Positions 1 through 8,409 of a DNA stretch of 64,000 nucleotides are shown piece by piece. Made by a program: the position numbers and the translations under genes. This DNA is from Limnohabitans sp. WS1 (lineage in GTDB: Bacteria; Pseudomonadota; Gammaproteobacteria; Burkholderiales; Burkholderiaceae_C). A model generated the notes under the pieces. That model made no database searches. It was not told where the DNA came from and saw nothing but the letters and a program-made list of their open reading frames with translations. The stretch spans positions 29,568 to 93,567 of the forward strand of contig NZ_NERU01000019.1 in NCBI RefSeq assembly GCF_003063265.1. Reading direction: 5' to 3'. Numbering within the stretch: position 1 is the first letter of the stretch; every line of letters begins with the position of its first letter.

Positions 1-20
1 CCCCTGGCGATGCTCGCCCA

Positions 21-827
21 TCAGGAACCGGTAAATCGTGACTCGCGTTTTTCCACAAACGAGCGAACACCTTCTGCGGCATCCTGGCTGGCCGACAGGC
101 GCTGCTGCACCGACATGAAGTCGTGCATGGCCACCAGAGGACCGTGCTCAATGCCCTTGAGCACGTTTTGCCGTGTGGCCACCACCGCCAGCGGCGCTTG
201 CGCCGCGATCTGTCCGGCGATGCGCATGGCCTCGGCCAGCAGGCCCGCCACAGGCACCACCTTTTGCACAAAGTTCAGGCGCAAGGCTTCAGCGCTGTCA
301 AACACATCGGCCGTGAGCAAATGCAAAAGCGCATTGCCCATGCCCGCCCGCTCGGCCATGCGCAGCGTGGCACCGCCCGTGGCCATGATGCCGCGCTGCA
401 CCTCGAGCTGCGAAAACCGGCAGTCATCGGCCGCGACCACGATGTCGGCCGCCAGCATCAGCTCGATGCCCAGTGTGTAAGTGATGCCCTGCACCGCCGC
501 CACCATGGGTTTGGTGCGTCGCCGGTAGCCGTCCATGCCCAGGTTGAGCGGGTCCACCAGGCCCAAGGGCACCGCCTTTTCGCCACGCTGCATCAGCGGC
601 GCGATGGTGGGCAAATCCAGCCCGGCAGTGAAATGGTCCCCCGCCGCGCACAGCACGCCCACACGCAGGGCGGGGTCGTCGTCGAGCCGGGTGTAGGCCT
701 CGCCCAACTCGCGGAACATCTTGGGTGTGAAGCCGTTGCGTTTGGCAGGACGGTTGATGCAAATTTGCAGGACTGCGCCGTGCACGGTGCAGTCGATCTG
801 GCCTTCGGGGTGGGGGGTGGTGTTCAT
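21..827 (-). CDS. Enoyl-CoA hydratase/isomerase (crotonase) family protein
   Basis: A 268-residue crotonase-superfamily protein, the usual length for the family. It should hydrate or isomerise an enoyl-CoA during fatty-acid or aromatic-acid breakdown in the cytosol. The oxyanion-hole segment HFTAGLDL lies near residues 65-72. The segment GIELMLAAD (120-128) supplies a glutamate where enoyl-CoA hydratase has its first catalytic Glu, and FSQLEV (138-143) places a second Glu in the expected place, so hydratase activity is plausible. It lies downstream of the 3-hydroxybutyryl-CoA dehydrogenase gene on the same strand, separated by a REP unit. The exact acyl-CoA substrate cannot be told from sequence. 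Confidence 0.85.
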   Translation of the reverse strand: MNTTPHPEGQIDCTVHGAVLQICINRPAKRNGFTPKMFRELGEAYTRLDDDPALRVGVLCAAGDHFTAGLDLPTIAPLMQRGEKAVPLGLVDPLNLGMDGYRRRTKPMVAAVQGITYTLGIELMLAADIVVAADDCRFSQLEVQRGIMATGGATLRMAERAGMGNALLHLLTADVFDSAEALRLNFVQKVVPVAGLLAEAMRIAGQIAAQAPLAVVATRQNVLKGIEHGPLVAMHDFMSVQQRLSASQDAAEGVRSFVEKRESRFTGS

Positions 828-880
828 GGGCGCATGTTAGGCCCAGGGCCAAAACCCGAGATTCACCGAAGTGACATCTT

Positions 881-956
881 TGCAGGAGCCCCGCCCTCGG
901 GGCGATGGCTCGTGGTCTGCGAACGCCCCATCGCGGCGGGGGCGCCGCTCCCACAA
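881..956. repeat. REP-like inverted repeat, family A (single unit)
   Basis: One about 76-bp unit: an arm ggagccccgccctcgggg, a short centre, and a degenerate inverted copy ending gccgctcccaca. The two arms can pair with each other and each arm is itself a small GC-rich hairpin. The same unit recurs at 27, 34.9, 52.5 and 62 kb. It sits between two co-directional acyl-CoA genes, so the hairpin may lie within one mRNA. Confidence 0.8.
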
Positions 957-966
957 CCCAGCGAGT

Positions 967-1815
967 TCAGTACTTGTAAACGCCTTGGCCGGTCTTGCGG
1001 CCCAAGCGGCCTGCGGCCACCATTTCCTTCAGCAGTGGGCTGGGGCGGTATTTGCTGTCACCGAACTCTTTGAGGTAGACCTCCATCACGGCCAGGCACA
1101 CATCGAGGCCAATCATGTCGGCCAGCGCCAGCGGGCCAATGGGCTGGTTGCAGCCGAGCTTCATGCCCGCGTCAATCGCTTCGGCCTCGGCCAGGCCTTC
1201 GCCCAGCACAAAGAAAGCCTCATTGATCATGGGCACCAAAATGCGGTTGACCACAAAGCCGGGCGCGTTTTTCACAGTGATGGGTGTCTTGCCCAGGGCC
1301 AAGGCCATGTCGTGCACCGCGTCGTGCGTGGCGTCGCTGGTCTGCAAGCCACGGATGATTTCCACCAAGGCCATCATCGGCACGGGGTTGAAGAAGTGCA
1401 TGCCGATGAAACGGTCCGCACGCTGAGTGGCCGCAGCCAGTTGCGTGATCGAAATCGACGAGGTGTTGGACGCGATGATCACGTTGGGGGCCAACAGACT
1501 GTCGAGCTGCTTCAAGATCTTGACCTTGAGTTCGTGGTTTTCAGTGGCGGCTTCAATGACCAACTGGGCACCCTTGAGGTCGTCGTAGTTGCTGGAGCCT
1601 TGGATGCGGGCCAGCGCGGCGGCTTTGTCGGCCTCACTGATTTTTTCTTTCTTGACCAGACGGTCCAAGCTGCTGGCCACGGTGGCCACGCCTTTGGCCA
1701 CAGCCGCGTCAGAGATGTCGACCATCACCACCTGAATGCCCGACACCGCACACGCCTGTGCGATGCCATTGCCCATGGTGCCTGCGCCAATGATGCCTAC
1801 GGTCTGGATGCTCAT
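967..1815 (-). CDS. 3-hydroxybutyryl-CoA dehydrogenase (3-hydroxyacyl-CoA dehydrogenase)
   Basis: 282 residues, typical of the single-function HBD/PaaH family. It oxidises or reduces 3-hydroxyacyl-CoA with NAD(P). The N-terminal Rossmann motif GIIGAGTMGNGIAQ occupies residues 7-20. The catalytic His140 and Asn143 lie in GMHFFNPVP, and Ser119 lies in SNTSS. The C-terminal dimerisation domain has PGFVVNRIL and ends in RLGRKTGQGVYKY, the family's conserved tail. With the neighbouring crotonase it could serve PHB/butyryl-CoA metabolism or phenylacetate degradation; sequence alone does not decide. Confidence 0.92.
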   Translation of the reverse strand: MSIQTVGIIGAGTMGNGIAQACAVSGIQVVMVDISDAAVAKGVATVASSLDRLVKKEKISEADKAAALARIQGSSNYDDLKGAQLVIEAATENHELKVKILKQLDSLLAPNVIIASNTSSISITQLAAATQRADRFIGMHFFNPVPMMALVEIIRGLQTSDATHDAVHDMALALGKTPITVKNAPGFVVNRILVPMINEAFFVLGEGLAEAEAIDAGMKLGCNQPIGPLALADMIGLDVCLAVMEVYLKEFGDSKYRPSPLLKEMVAAGRLGRKTGQGVYKY

Positions 1816-1982
1816 GTTTTCATTCCTTGAAAGTGCGGGGTGCTCAAAACCTTTGATCTTAACGGGGACAGTCAGGCCCCATGCCAGCGACCCATCACCC
1901 GCACGTCAAACACGCTGCTTTGGGAATATCTTGAATGTTCATTTTTTGTAATTATTTATAATTCATTTATTTTGACTTCACC

Positions 1983-2786
1983 ATGCAACAGCCTTCTTTG
2001 ACTCGCTCTTTCAAACCCACCCTCGGCCACGCCATGGTGGCCATTTCTCTGGCCTGGCTTTGCACCCCTGCCTATGCCGAACGGTTCATCGATGTGAACA
2101 AGGCCATGGGCGCGGTCAAGTCCCCCAGCCTTCAAAGTTTTTTAAGCGACCTGAATGCCATCCATGTGCAACTGGGCAAAGTCAGTGGCCTGAAAACCCG
2201 GCTGATGTTGTCCGACAGCGATGAGGTCAATGCCTACGCCACCCTTGGCAAAGACGATGAAAAACTGATTGTTTTCAACCAAGGTCTGATTTCGTTGATG
2301 GAAAACGACCGGGACGCCATTGCGGCGGTGATGTCCCATGAGTTTGCACACCACGGCAAAAACCACATTGAAAACACCCAAACAAGCAACAAAGCATTGG
2401 GCGTTTTGGGCGCCGCTGTGGGTGGATTGTTGAGCTACAAATTCGGCATTGGCAGCTTGGGGCAGGACGTTGGCCAACTGGGGGCCAAAGTGATCTCGCG
2501 TTCCTTTTCAAGAGACCAAGAGCGCGAAGCCGACCGAGAAGGCCTGCAGTGGATGGTCAACGCGGGTTACAACCCCGTTGGTGCCATTCGGGCACACACC
2601 AAATTGCTCAGTCTGGGCGACAGTCAAACGGCCAGCCTGTTCAAAACGCACCCCAGCAGCGTGGAGCGCATTGACAACATGAAAACCGACATTGAAAAAA
2701 ACCCCCAAGCCAAGGGGCTGGTCAGCGATGCGGTGGTGGTGATCGGGAGCACGCCGGAAACATCCGCTGATGCGAACCCCAAGTAA
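1983..2786 (+). CDS. Secreted M48-family zinc metalloprotease
   Basis: 267 residues with a signal peptide ending near AYA (residues 30-32), so the enzyme should be periplasmic or outer-membrane associated. The zinc motif HEFAH is at residues 119-123 and the third ligand is the Glu in READRE near 182, the hallmark of Ste24/LoiP/BepA-type peptidases. No TPR domain follows, so it resembles LoiP/YcaL rather than BepA. A likely role is envelope protein quality control (inference). It is divergent from the dehydrogenase gene, with an AT-rich 167-bp promoter gap. Confidence 0.88.
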   Translation: MQQPSLTRSFKPTLGHAMVAISLAWLCTPAYAERFIDVNKAMGAVKSPSLQSFLSDLNAIHVQLGKVSGLKTRLMLSDSDEVNAYATLGKDDEKLIVFNQGLISLMENDRDAIAAVMSHEFAHHGKNHIENTQTSNKALGVLGAAVGGLLSYKFGIGSLGQDVGQLGAKVISRSFSRDQEREADREGLQWMVNAGYNPVGAIRAHTKLLSLGDSQTASLFKTHPSSVERIDNMKTDIEKNPQAKGLVSDAVVVIGSTPETSADANPK

Positions 2787-2935
2787 TCACCTCGCCCGAT
2801 CTGCTTGACCCTGCGAGTCAACCCCGCACCTCTGATCCATGCCATCGGAAAAGAAAGCATCATTTCGATGCGCGGACGGATTGAATAGCTTGACGTGTGG
2901 GTCACCTGGCTTGCTGGGCACCCCAAGCGTGGCGT

Positions 2936-3571
2936 TCAAGGTTCGTGTCGAACCACAGGTTTGGAGGTTCCGCATCCGCTTTTCTTCATAAAGTCGGCGG
3001 TTCTTTGCTCAGCTTGTGCCAATTGATCTTTGGCAAGCAATGGCCGAATCGCCTCAACGCCATCGTGTGATCCGGGGAACTTGAAGTGAGCGGCCACAGA
3101 AACCCAATGGAAGGAAGACACAAGATCTTTGGGCACATGTTCACCCTCAAAGAGTGTTCTTGCAACGGCGTTCTGGGCCCACGTATTGCAGTTGGACGCT
3201 GACTTTTCCCACCATTTGATTGTCTCTACCCGGTCTTGAGTCACACCTGTTCCGTGAAAATAGAGATTACCAAGAAGTGCTTGTGCCGCTGGGTTGCCTT
3301 GTTCTGCACTGGCTTTCAAAAAATCAGCTGCACGCGGCGCATCGACAGGACCTCCAATGCCGGCGAGTAAAAACTCCGCAGCATGAAGTTGGCAGTTGAC
3401 ATCTGCGTGATCTGTTGCGCACTGAATGGCGACTTCTCGCGCCGGACCATAGGCCTTGATCTTGAACAGCTTCTGCACGTCATTTGCGGTGACCTCTCTG
3501 ACTTTGACGCTCACCTGGGCAGATGCACCCAAGGACACGCAGGCGAGGGCGATGAGGAATTTTTGTTTCAT
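2936..3571 (-). CDS. Secreted Sel1-repeat (tetratricopeptide-like) protein
   Basis: 211 residues from the ATG that begins a clear signal peptide (MKQKFLIALACVSLGASA). An upstream in-frame start at 3652 would bury this signal and is less likely. Sel1-like repeats are recognisable around residues 75-150, for example NPAAQALLGNLYFHGTGV, typical of A-x-x-x-L-G-x-x-Y-x-x-G-x-G-V units. Such proteins are usually periplasmic scaffolds. The partner is unknown. Confidence 0.75.
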   Translation of the reverse strand: MKQKFLIALACVSLGASAQVSVKVREVTANDVQKLFKIKAYGPAREVAIQCATDHADVNCQLHAAEFLLAGIGGPVDAPRAADFLKASAEQGNPAAQALLGNLYFHGTGVTQDRVETIKWWEKSASNCNTWAQNAVARTLFEGEHVPKDLVSSFHWVSVAAHFKFPGSHDGVEAIRPLLAKDQLAQAEQRTADFMKKSGCGTSKPVVRHEP

Positions 3572-3702
3572 GCTCAAAAAAGAACCAAAAAAGTTTGTCG
3601 TGATCAACGATATATACCGCAAAACCCGACTGATACATCCAGGCGATGGCATCCAGACTGACTTGGCCCACTAAAAGTCACCGTTGACTCAGGAGTTCAT
3701 CC

Positions 3703-3899
3703 ATGCACATTGGCTTGATCGTTGGCATTGGACCAGCTGCCACTGACTACGACTACGACTACCGGCAACTGATCAGGACCCTGGCCCAAAAGTGTACTTT
3801 ATGGGCACAGGTGTGGGCATGGCATCGCGTTTTTACGGTGTGCTCGATGGCTTGCAAGTGCTTGCGCCAACGGCCATGTTGACAAATGGCATTCAATGA
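3703..3899 (+). pseudogene. Remnant of an aspartate/glutamate racemase-family gene
   Basis: The frame starting at ATG 3703 reads MHIGLIVGIGPAATDY, the characteristic N-terminus of the Asp/Glu racemase family. After about 28 codons the homology moves to another frame that reads YFMGTGVGMASRFYG followed by VLDGLQVLAP, which resembles the middle of the same family, and stops at 3899. Most of the gene, including the catalytic cysteines, is missing. The gactac triplication near 3745 is an additional oddity. Recognised from memory of family motifs only. Confidence 0.6.
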
Positions 3900-3938
3900 A
3901 TCCGTTCAGTACAGTGCACCTTGGACTGAGCCAAACCC

Positions 3939-4886
3939 TCAGGCTTTTGGAGTGGAAATGGCGGAAGTTGTGACGGCAACAATCAGTCCGGTCATGACCA
4001 AGAGCAATCCGATGGCCTCCGCAACCGCTGGCACGTGGCCCAAGACAGGCCAGGCCATCAAGGCGGCCAAGCCAGGCGCCAGTGCCGGAAAAACCGCCGC
4101 ACGCGAAGGCCCAAGCAGCGACACCATTTTGGAATAGGTGTACAGCGTGCCCGCACCTGCAATGACGCCTTGCACCAGCACCTCTACCCACAACACAAAG
4201 GGCGCGGCCATGACCAAACCTTCCCCCTTTGTGAACCACGCATAAGCGGGGACATAGGTGAGCAAAGCGCTGATCGAGATCACCGCTGTGGCCAGCAGCG
4301 GATCCAGCCTGTGCTTGCGCAGCACGATGCCAAAACCCGCCCACAGCGTCCCGGCAAGCAGGAACATGGCATCGCCGATCGCGGCACGCGGGGTCAGGCT
4401 GGACGCATCCACCCCGGACACCAACACCAGACCCGTCAATACCACGGCAATGCCCACCACACGACGCGACGTCATGCGGTCCCCCAACACCACTGCACCC
4501 AGCACCATGCCCATCACGCTCATGGCGGTGAACGGGAAGACCGCCGCATGGCTAGAAGGCGCAAATTGCAAGGCGCCAAACATCAAAAGACCAAAAGGTG
4601 TGCCCGCCAGCAGCGCCACCGACAACCAAACCCGCCAACGCGTGGTGAATTGCGCCATGTCGCGCCAACACGCCAAAACCAGCACGGGCAGCATCAAGAT
4701 ACCCGCCACACCAAAGCGCAGCACTGTGAGGTCTGGGGACGACAAACCTTTGGCAATGCCCCAGCGGGCAAACACCGTATAGAGCGCACCGATGCTGGCA
4801 GCGAGCAGACCCACGGCAATGCCTCGGGCCAATTGGCCGGGATCGGTCTGACGGGTCTGCAGGAGTGACACGGTGCGGGTGTTCAT
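3939..4886 (-). CDS. EamA/DMT-family transporter
   Basis: 315 residues with about ten hydrophobic segments in two EamA halves, beginning around residue 20, in the inner membrane. DMT proteins export small metabolites such as amino acids, but the substrate is not predictable. It is divergently transcribed from a LysR regulator gene 155 bp away, the usual arrangement for a regulator controlling its neighbouring exporter. Confidence 0.85.
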   Translation of the reverse strand: MNTRTVSLLQTRQTDPGQLARGIAVGLLAASIGALYTVFARWGIAKGLSSPDLTVLRFGVAGILMLPVLVLACWRDMAQFTTRWRVWLSVALLAGTPFGLLMFGALQFAPSSHAAVFPFTAMSVMGMVLGAVVLGDRMTSRRVVGIAVVLTGLVLVSGVDASSLTPRAAIGDAMFLLAGTLWAGFGIVLRKHRLDPLLATAVISISALLTYVPAYAWFTKGEGLVMAAPFVLWVEVLVQGVIAGAGTLYTYSKMVSLLGPSRAAVFPALAPGLAALMAWPVLGHVPAVAEAIGLLLVMTGLIVAVTTSAISTPKA

Positions 4887-5011
4887 CGGGAAGCCTTGTT
4901 CATGTGCCCGCCTCAGTGCTCAATCCTGTTGTAAGTTGGGCTGTGAAGCAAAAACATGCAGTGTGATTCAATCCATTCAAAAGGAATAGATGAAATGCTG
5001 GACTAATATTT

Positions 5012-5026
5012 ATTCCAATTGAGAAT
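5012..5026. promoter_or_regulatory. Candidate LysR-type operator (T-N11-A box)
   Basis: The sequence ATTCCAATTGAGAAT is a partial dyad with ATTC/GAAT ends and contains T-N11-A, the core pattern of LysR-family binding sites. It lies 15 bp before the start codon of the LysR gene and in the divergent gap with the EamA gene, so it could serve autoregulation. Sequence pattern only. Confidence 0.4.
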
Positions 5027-5041
5027 GAATAAGGAAAAACC

Positions 5042-5950
5042 ATGGACAAATTGGCAGCCATGCAGACCTTTGTGCGCGTGGTGGAAAGCGGTAGTTTTTC
5101 GGCCGTGGCACGCGAAACACGCAGCACGCAAAGCGGCGTGAGCAAACAAGTCGCAGCGCTTGAACGTGGGCTGGGTGCCCAACTGCTCAGCCGCACCACC
5201 CGTTCGTTGGCACTGACCGAGGCGGGTGAGCGATATTTTGCGCAGGCGCGGCGTCTGGTGGCCGAAATCGCCGAAGCGGAGGCCGCGTTGTTACAAGGCG
5301 AACAGCAGTTGAGTGGCTGGCTGCGCGTGGCCGCTTCGGTGGGCTACGGCCGACTCAAACTGATGCCCCTGGTGACAAGTTTTCTCGCTGCACACCCCAA
5401 GGTCAAAATGGACCTGCGGCTCAACGATGGCTTCATTGACCTGGTCGAAGAAGGCATCGATGTGGCGGTGCGGATCGGAGAACTGGCCGACAGCTCCTTG
5501 GTGGCCAAGCGCATTGGCACCACCCAACGCCTGCTACTCGCCAGCCACGACTACCTGAACACATTGCCCCAAGGCCTGAAAGCGCCAAAGGTTCCGCAAG
5601 ACTTGCTGCAGCACAATTGCATCGTCTATTCGGAACTCGCTACCCAGAATGCCTGGACATTCAGTGCCGGACCTGGCGCATCCGAACCCGAGGGCATACA
5701 GGTCACTGTCCGCGCACAAGGCAATCTGCAAACCAACAGCAGTGAAGTGATTCGCACATCGGTGCTGTCAGGCATGGGGATTGGCTATTCGCCCACCTGG
5801 CTGTTCGAAAAAGAGCTGGAGAACGGAGAGTTGCAAGTGCTGTTGCCCGACTGGCCAGCGCCGCCCTTGCCTGTTCACCTGATCAGCCCCCCACAGAGAC
5901 GCCAGTCAGCCAAGGTAGAAGCGTTTGCACGCCATCTGGCTGCTCACTGA
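5042..5950 (+). CDS. LysR-family transcriptional regulator
   Basis: 302 residues, standard length. The N-terminal winged helix-turn-helix (residues 1-60) contains FVRVVESGSFSAVARE and the motif RTTRSLALTEAGERYF. The C-terminal periplasmic-binding-like effector domain follows (about 90-300). The start is preceded by AAGGA at 5031-5035. It resembles the large CrgA/AaeR-like subgroup often found next to exporters, and probably controls the divergent EamA gene. Confidence 0.9.
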   Translation: MDKLAAMQTFVRVVESGSFSAVARETRSTQSGVSKQVAALERGLGAQLLSRTTRSLALTEAGERYFAQARRLVAEIAEAEAALLQGEQQLSGWLRVAASVGYGRLKLMPLVTSFLAAHPKVKMDLRLNDGFIDLVEEGIDVAVRIGELADSSLVAKRIGTTQRLLLASHDYLNTLPQGLKAPKVPQDLLQHNCIVYSELATQNAWTFSAGPGASEPEGIQVTVRAQGNLQTNSSEVIRTSVLSGMGIGYSPTWLFEKELENGELQVLLPDWPAPPLPVHLISPPQRRQSAKVEAFARHLAAH

Positions 5951-5969
5951 AAGATGCGACACTCGATTC

Positions 5970-6776
5970 TCAACTCCTGAACCGCTTGCGGGTCAACGCC
6001 AACGCAATCCAGAACGACACCACTGCAAACCCCGCCAACACCAACACGTTGCGCAGCGGATGCTCTGGCCAGCGGTCCAAAAACAAGGGCCGCACCAAAT
6101 CCACCGCCACCGACAGCGGCAGCCAGTCGGCGATCACGCGAACGAAGCTGGGCAGTTGCTCTCGCGGAAAAAAGATGCCCGAGAGGAACATCATGGGTGT
6201 GAGGAACAGGGTGAAGTAGTAGGTGAAGAAGTCGTAGCCTTTGGCCAGCGCGTTGAAGATCAGCGCCATGCAGCTGAAGGTGATGCCCACGCCCAGCAGC
6301 ACGGGCCAAGCCACCAAAAGCTTCCAACTGTGGCTGATGCCCAGGGCCATCATCACACCCAAAATGGCCGTGACGGTGAACAGCGCCTTGAATGCGGCCC
6401 ACAGCATTTCGGCCAGCACCACGTCATCCAGCCGCACCGGGGCGTTCATGATGCCGTCCCAGGTTTTTTGCACATGCATGCGCGAGAACGCCGAGTACAG
6501 CGCCTCAAAGGTGGCCGCGTTCATGGCGCTCATGCAGATGCTGCCGCTGGCCAGGAACAAGATGTAGGGCACCTTCTCGCCGCCCAACTCAATCTGTCCG
6601 ACCAGCGAACCCAGGCCATAGCCAAAGGCCACCAGCCACATGAGCGGCTCGGCGATGTTGCCCACCAGGCTGGGGATGGCGAGCTTTTTCCAGACCAGCC
6701 AATTGCGCTGAAACACCGGCCACCAGCGCATGGACAAGCGGGGCGCGGCCCAGATGTTGTTTTGAATTTGACTCAT
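5970..6776 (-). CDS. ABC-2 type transporter permease (NodJ/DrrB-like)
   Basis: 268 residues with about six membrane segments. The pattern YILFLASGSICMSAMNAATF and the segment FLTPMMFLSGIFFP match the NodJ/ABC-2 permease family that exports lipids, polyketides or oligosaccharides. Its ATG lies 2 bp after the stop codon of the interrupted ATPase gene, so the two were once tightly co-transcribed. The mobile element now sits between the permease and most of its ATPase, so expression and function may be lost unless a promoter in the element reads through. Confidence 0.88.
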   Translation of the reverse strand: MSQIQNNIWAAPRLSMRWWPVFQRNWLVWKKLAIPSLVGNIAEPLMWLVAFGYGLGSLVGQIELGGEKVPYILFLASGSICMSAMNAATFEALYSAFSRMHVQKTWDGIMNAPVRLDDVVLAEMLWAAFKALFTVTAILGVMMALGISHSWKLLVAWPVLLGVGITFSCMALIFNALAKGYDFFTYYFTLFLTPMMFLSGIFFPREQLPSFVRVIADWLPLSVAVDLVRPLFLDRWPEHPLRNVLVLAGFAVVSFWIALALTRKRFRS

Positions 6777-6778
6777 GA

Positions 6779-6908
6779 TCAGCCTTCCTCTCGGATCTGG
6801 CGTCCGGTCAACTTCAAGAACAAGTCTTCCAGGTTGGAAGGTCGGTGCAGCGTGCGCAGTGTGGGCCAGGCCTCCAGCGCGTGCATCAGCGCTCGGCTGT
6901 CTTGGGTG
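6779..6908 (-). pseudogene. Detached 3' end of the ABC ATPase gene
   Basis: In frame with the stop codon at 6779-6781, this stretch encodes about 42 residues reading TQDSRALMHALEAWP, then LHRPSNLEDLFLKLTGR, the conserved C-terminus of NodI/DrrA-type ABC ATPases. It is the missing end of the ATPase whose first 268 codons lie at 14337-15140. Joining the two at the shared GGTG gives an unbroken protein of about 309 residues, the normal NodI length. Confidence 0.9.
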
Positions 6909-6928
6909 ATACTATACAGCCCACAAGA

Positions 6929-6960
6929 AAATCATAAGTAAAATCAACAACTTATGATTT
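6929..6960. other. Recombinase core-like inverted repeat at left end of the element
   Basis: Two perfect 11-bp inverted arms, aaatcataagt (6929-6939) and acttatgattt (6950-6960), flank a 10-bp centre. This geometry is typical of tyrosine-recombinase binding sites. The 14-bp segment aaatcaacaactta (6941-6954) inside it is repeated exactly at 14274-14287 near the other end. Confidence 0.5.
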
Positions 6961-6972
6961 CACCTAACCACC

Positions 6973-6994
6973 GGTGTTTAAAAGTGGTTAAAAA
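6973..6994 (+). repeat. Left copy of 22-bp terminal direct repeat (candidate integrase arm site)
   Basis: ggtgtttaaaagtggttaaaaa recurs with one mismatch (a to g) in the same orientation at 14187-14208, just inside the opposite end of the element. Paired subterminal direct repeats near a tyrosine recombinase gene suggest arm-type binding sites. Confidence 0.5.
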
Positions 6995-7094
6995 CCAGCT
7001 CCTGTCCTTAGCCAAGACCGAGCAAACCAGCCGGGATTTTTGGTGGTTGGTTGACTAAGGTTCAGAAGTATGTCAACACTTCCAAAGCTAGGCT

Positions 7095-8402
7095 TCATCG
7101 TGGTCTTGGTCTGCTGATGGTGTTGGTCTGGTTCAGCTCAGCCTTCTTAGCTTCTTCAAGCTCATACTGAAGTTTGGCTTCTTGCACCCTGAGTTCTGAA
7201 AGTCTTCTTTCCAAGCTTGCTTTCTCTTCTGGTGTCTTGGCATTGCTCAGGTCAGCAAGTGCAGAAATAATACTATTCTGAACACTAGCCAAGCTTGCTC
7301 TAATGCCTGTGGTTGCTCCATTGCTCATAACCTTCGTAGAAGGGGAGTTTGTCGCATTCTGCGAACCTGTCCTTCGTTGCTTGGTGTTGTTCTTGGTAGG
7401 TTGAGATAACTTTTCACCAACTGAGCTTTGTGGTTGTTCAATCGGTTTTGAATTACTAATCTGGACTTTTGAAGAATTCTCCTTCTGGATTTTTGGTCTA
7501 TAACCTTTGGTAATTCTCTTGGGCTTTATTTTGTAGGTGTTGTCATTGAATTCTTTTCTGACTTCAATGGTCTTGTTCACTCTCTTGATAATATCAAAGA
7601 ACTGAAAATCATTCAGTCTTTTGCTATGCTGAACCATTTCATCAGCTTGTTTGGCAAGTGATGGGTAATTGCCATTCTTGCTGTAAACTGGACCATAAAG
7701 CCTTGTAGCCTTCTTCTGGTTTGGAAGTTTCACAGAAATATAATCATTACCCTTTCTGGTGACTTGTATTCCTTTACTTTCCAAATATTCACAAAGCTGG
7801 TTTCTGTTTTCAATCTTTCCAGACCTGATTAACTTGGCTATTTCAGAACCTGTTCTGGATTTTATCTTTGCGGCTTTTCCGTCCTTGTCAACTTTCATTT
7901 CAAACTTGTTGAGCTGAGCTTTCAAAGGGTCTTCAAGAATTTGGTCATAGCCTAATTTATGGTTCCAAATGGCTTGGAAATCTTTAACCAACATCTGGGA
8001 ATATTTTCCAGGAGGGTTAATGTTGAATTGTTTCATGCTGGTAATCTCCACCATTGGAATGACAAAATGTAGTTCAATATTCCCTTTATCTTGATGTTTG
8101 ACAAAAAGAGAATTTACTTTTTCTGGTCCTAATCCAGGGGCAAAGGTTTCATAAAATGACTTTACTATCTGCTGTAATTGTCTCTCTGTTGGCTTCTCTT
8201 GGTCACGAAAAGCAATCACTCCTGAAGTGTATTTAAACTTCCTTTGGTTGCTGTCTATCAAGACCTTTGTAATATCTGCATCACCATAAAATAACTCTGC
8301 TGGTGGTTCTCTGAGCTTGCCATCAGAGTCATGCTTGCTGAATAAATAATTTATAGCACTAGCTGCTTTTCCTGTTCCGTGGTTAAAAAAACTGATTATC
8401 AT
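7095..8402 (-). CDS. mobA: Relaxase/mobilization protein, MOBP5 (ColE1 MbeA-like)
   Basis: 435 residues. It should nick the element's oriT and carry the strand into a recipient. The N-terminal 200 residues resemble ColE1 MbeA: KYTSGVIAF (58-66) and VKHQDKGNIELHFVIP (101-116). In MbeA the metal site is the HEN triad rather than the usual three histidines. Here the equivalent positions are His103, Glu110 and His112, so the Asn is replaced by His. The middle region (about 190-280) carries the post-relaxase segment typical of this family, and the C-terminus (about 360-425) is a charged predicted coiled coil. It lies 7 bp downstream of the mobC-like gene and is probably co-transcribed with it. Confidence 0.85.
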   Translation of the reverse strand: MIISFFNHGTGKAASAINYLFSKHDSDGKLREPPAELFYGDADITKVLIDSNQRKFKYTSGVIAFRDQEKPTERQLQQIVKSFYETFAPGLGPEKVNSLFVKHQDKGNIELHFVIPMVEITSMKQFNINPPGKYSQMLVKDFQAIWNHKLGYDQILEDPLKAQLNKFEMKVDKDGKAAKIKSRTGSEIAKLIRSGKIENRNQLCEYLESKGIQVTRKGNDYISVKLPNQKKATRLYGPVYSKNGNYPSLAKQADEMVQHSKRLNDFQFFDIIKRVNKTIEVRKEFNDNTYKIKPKRITKGYRPKIQKENSSKVQISNSKPIEQPQSSVGEKLSQPTKNNTKQRRTGSQNATNSPSTKVMSNGATTGIRASLASVQNSIISALADLSNAKTPEEKASLERRLSELRVQEAKLQYELEEAKKAELNQTNTISRPRPR

Positions 8403-8409
8403 TTTTGCC

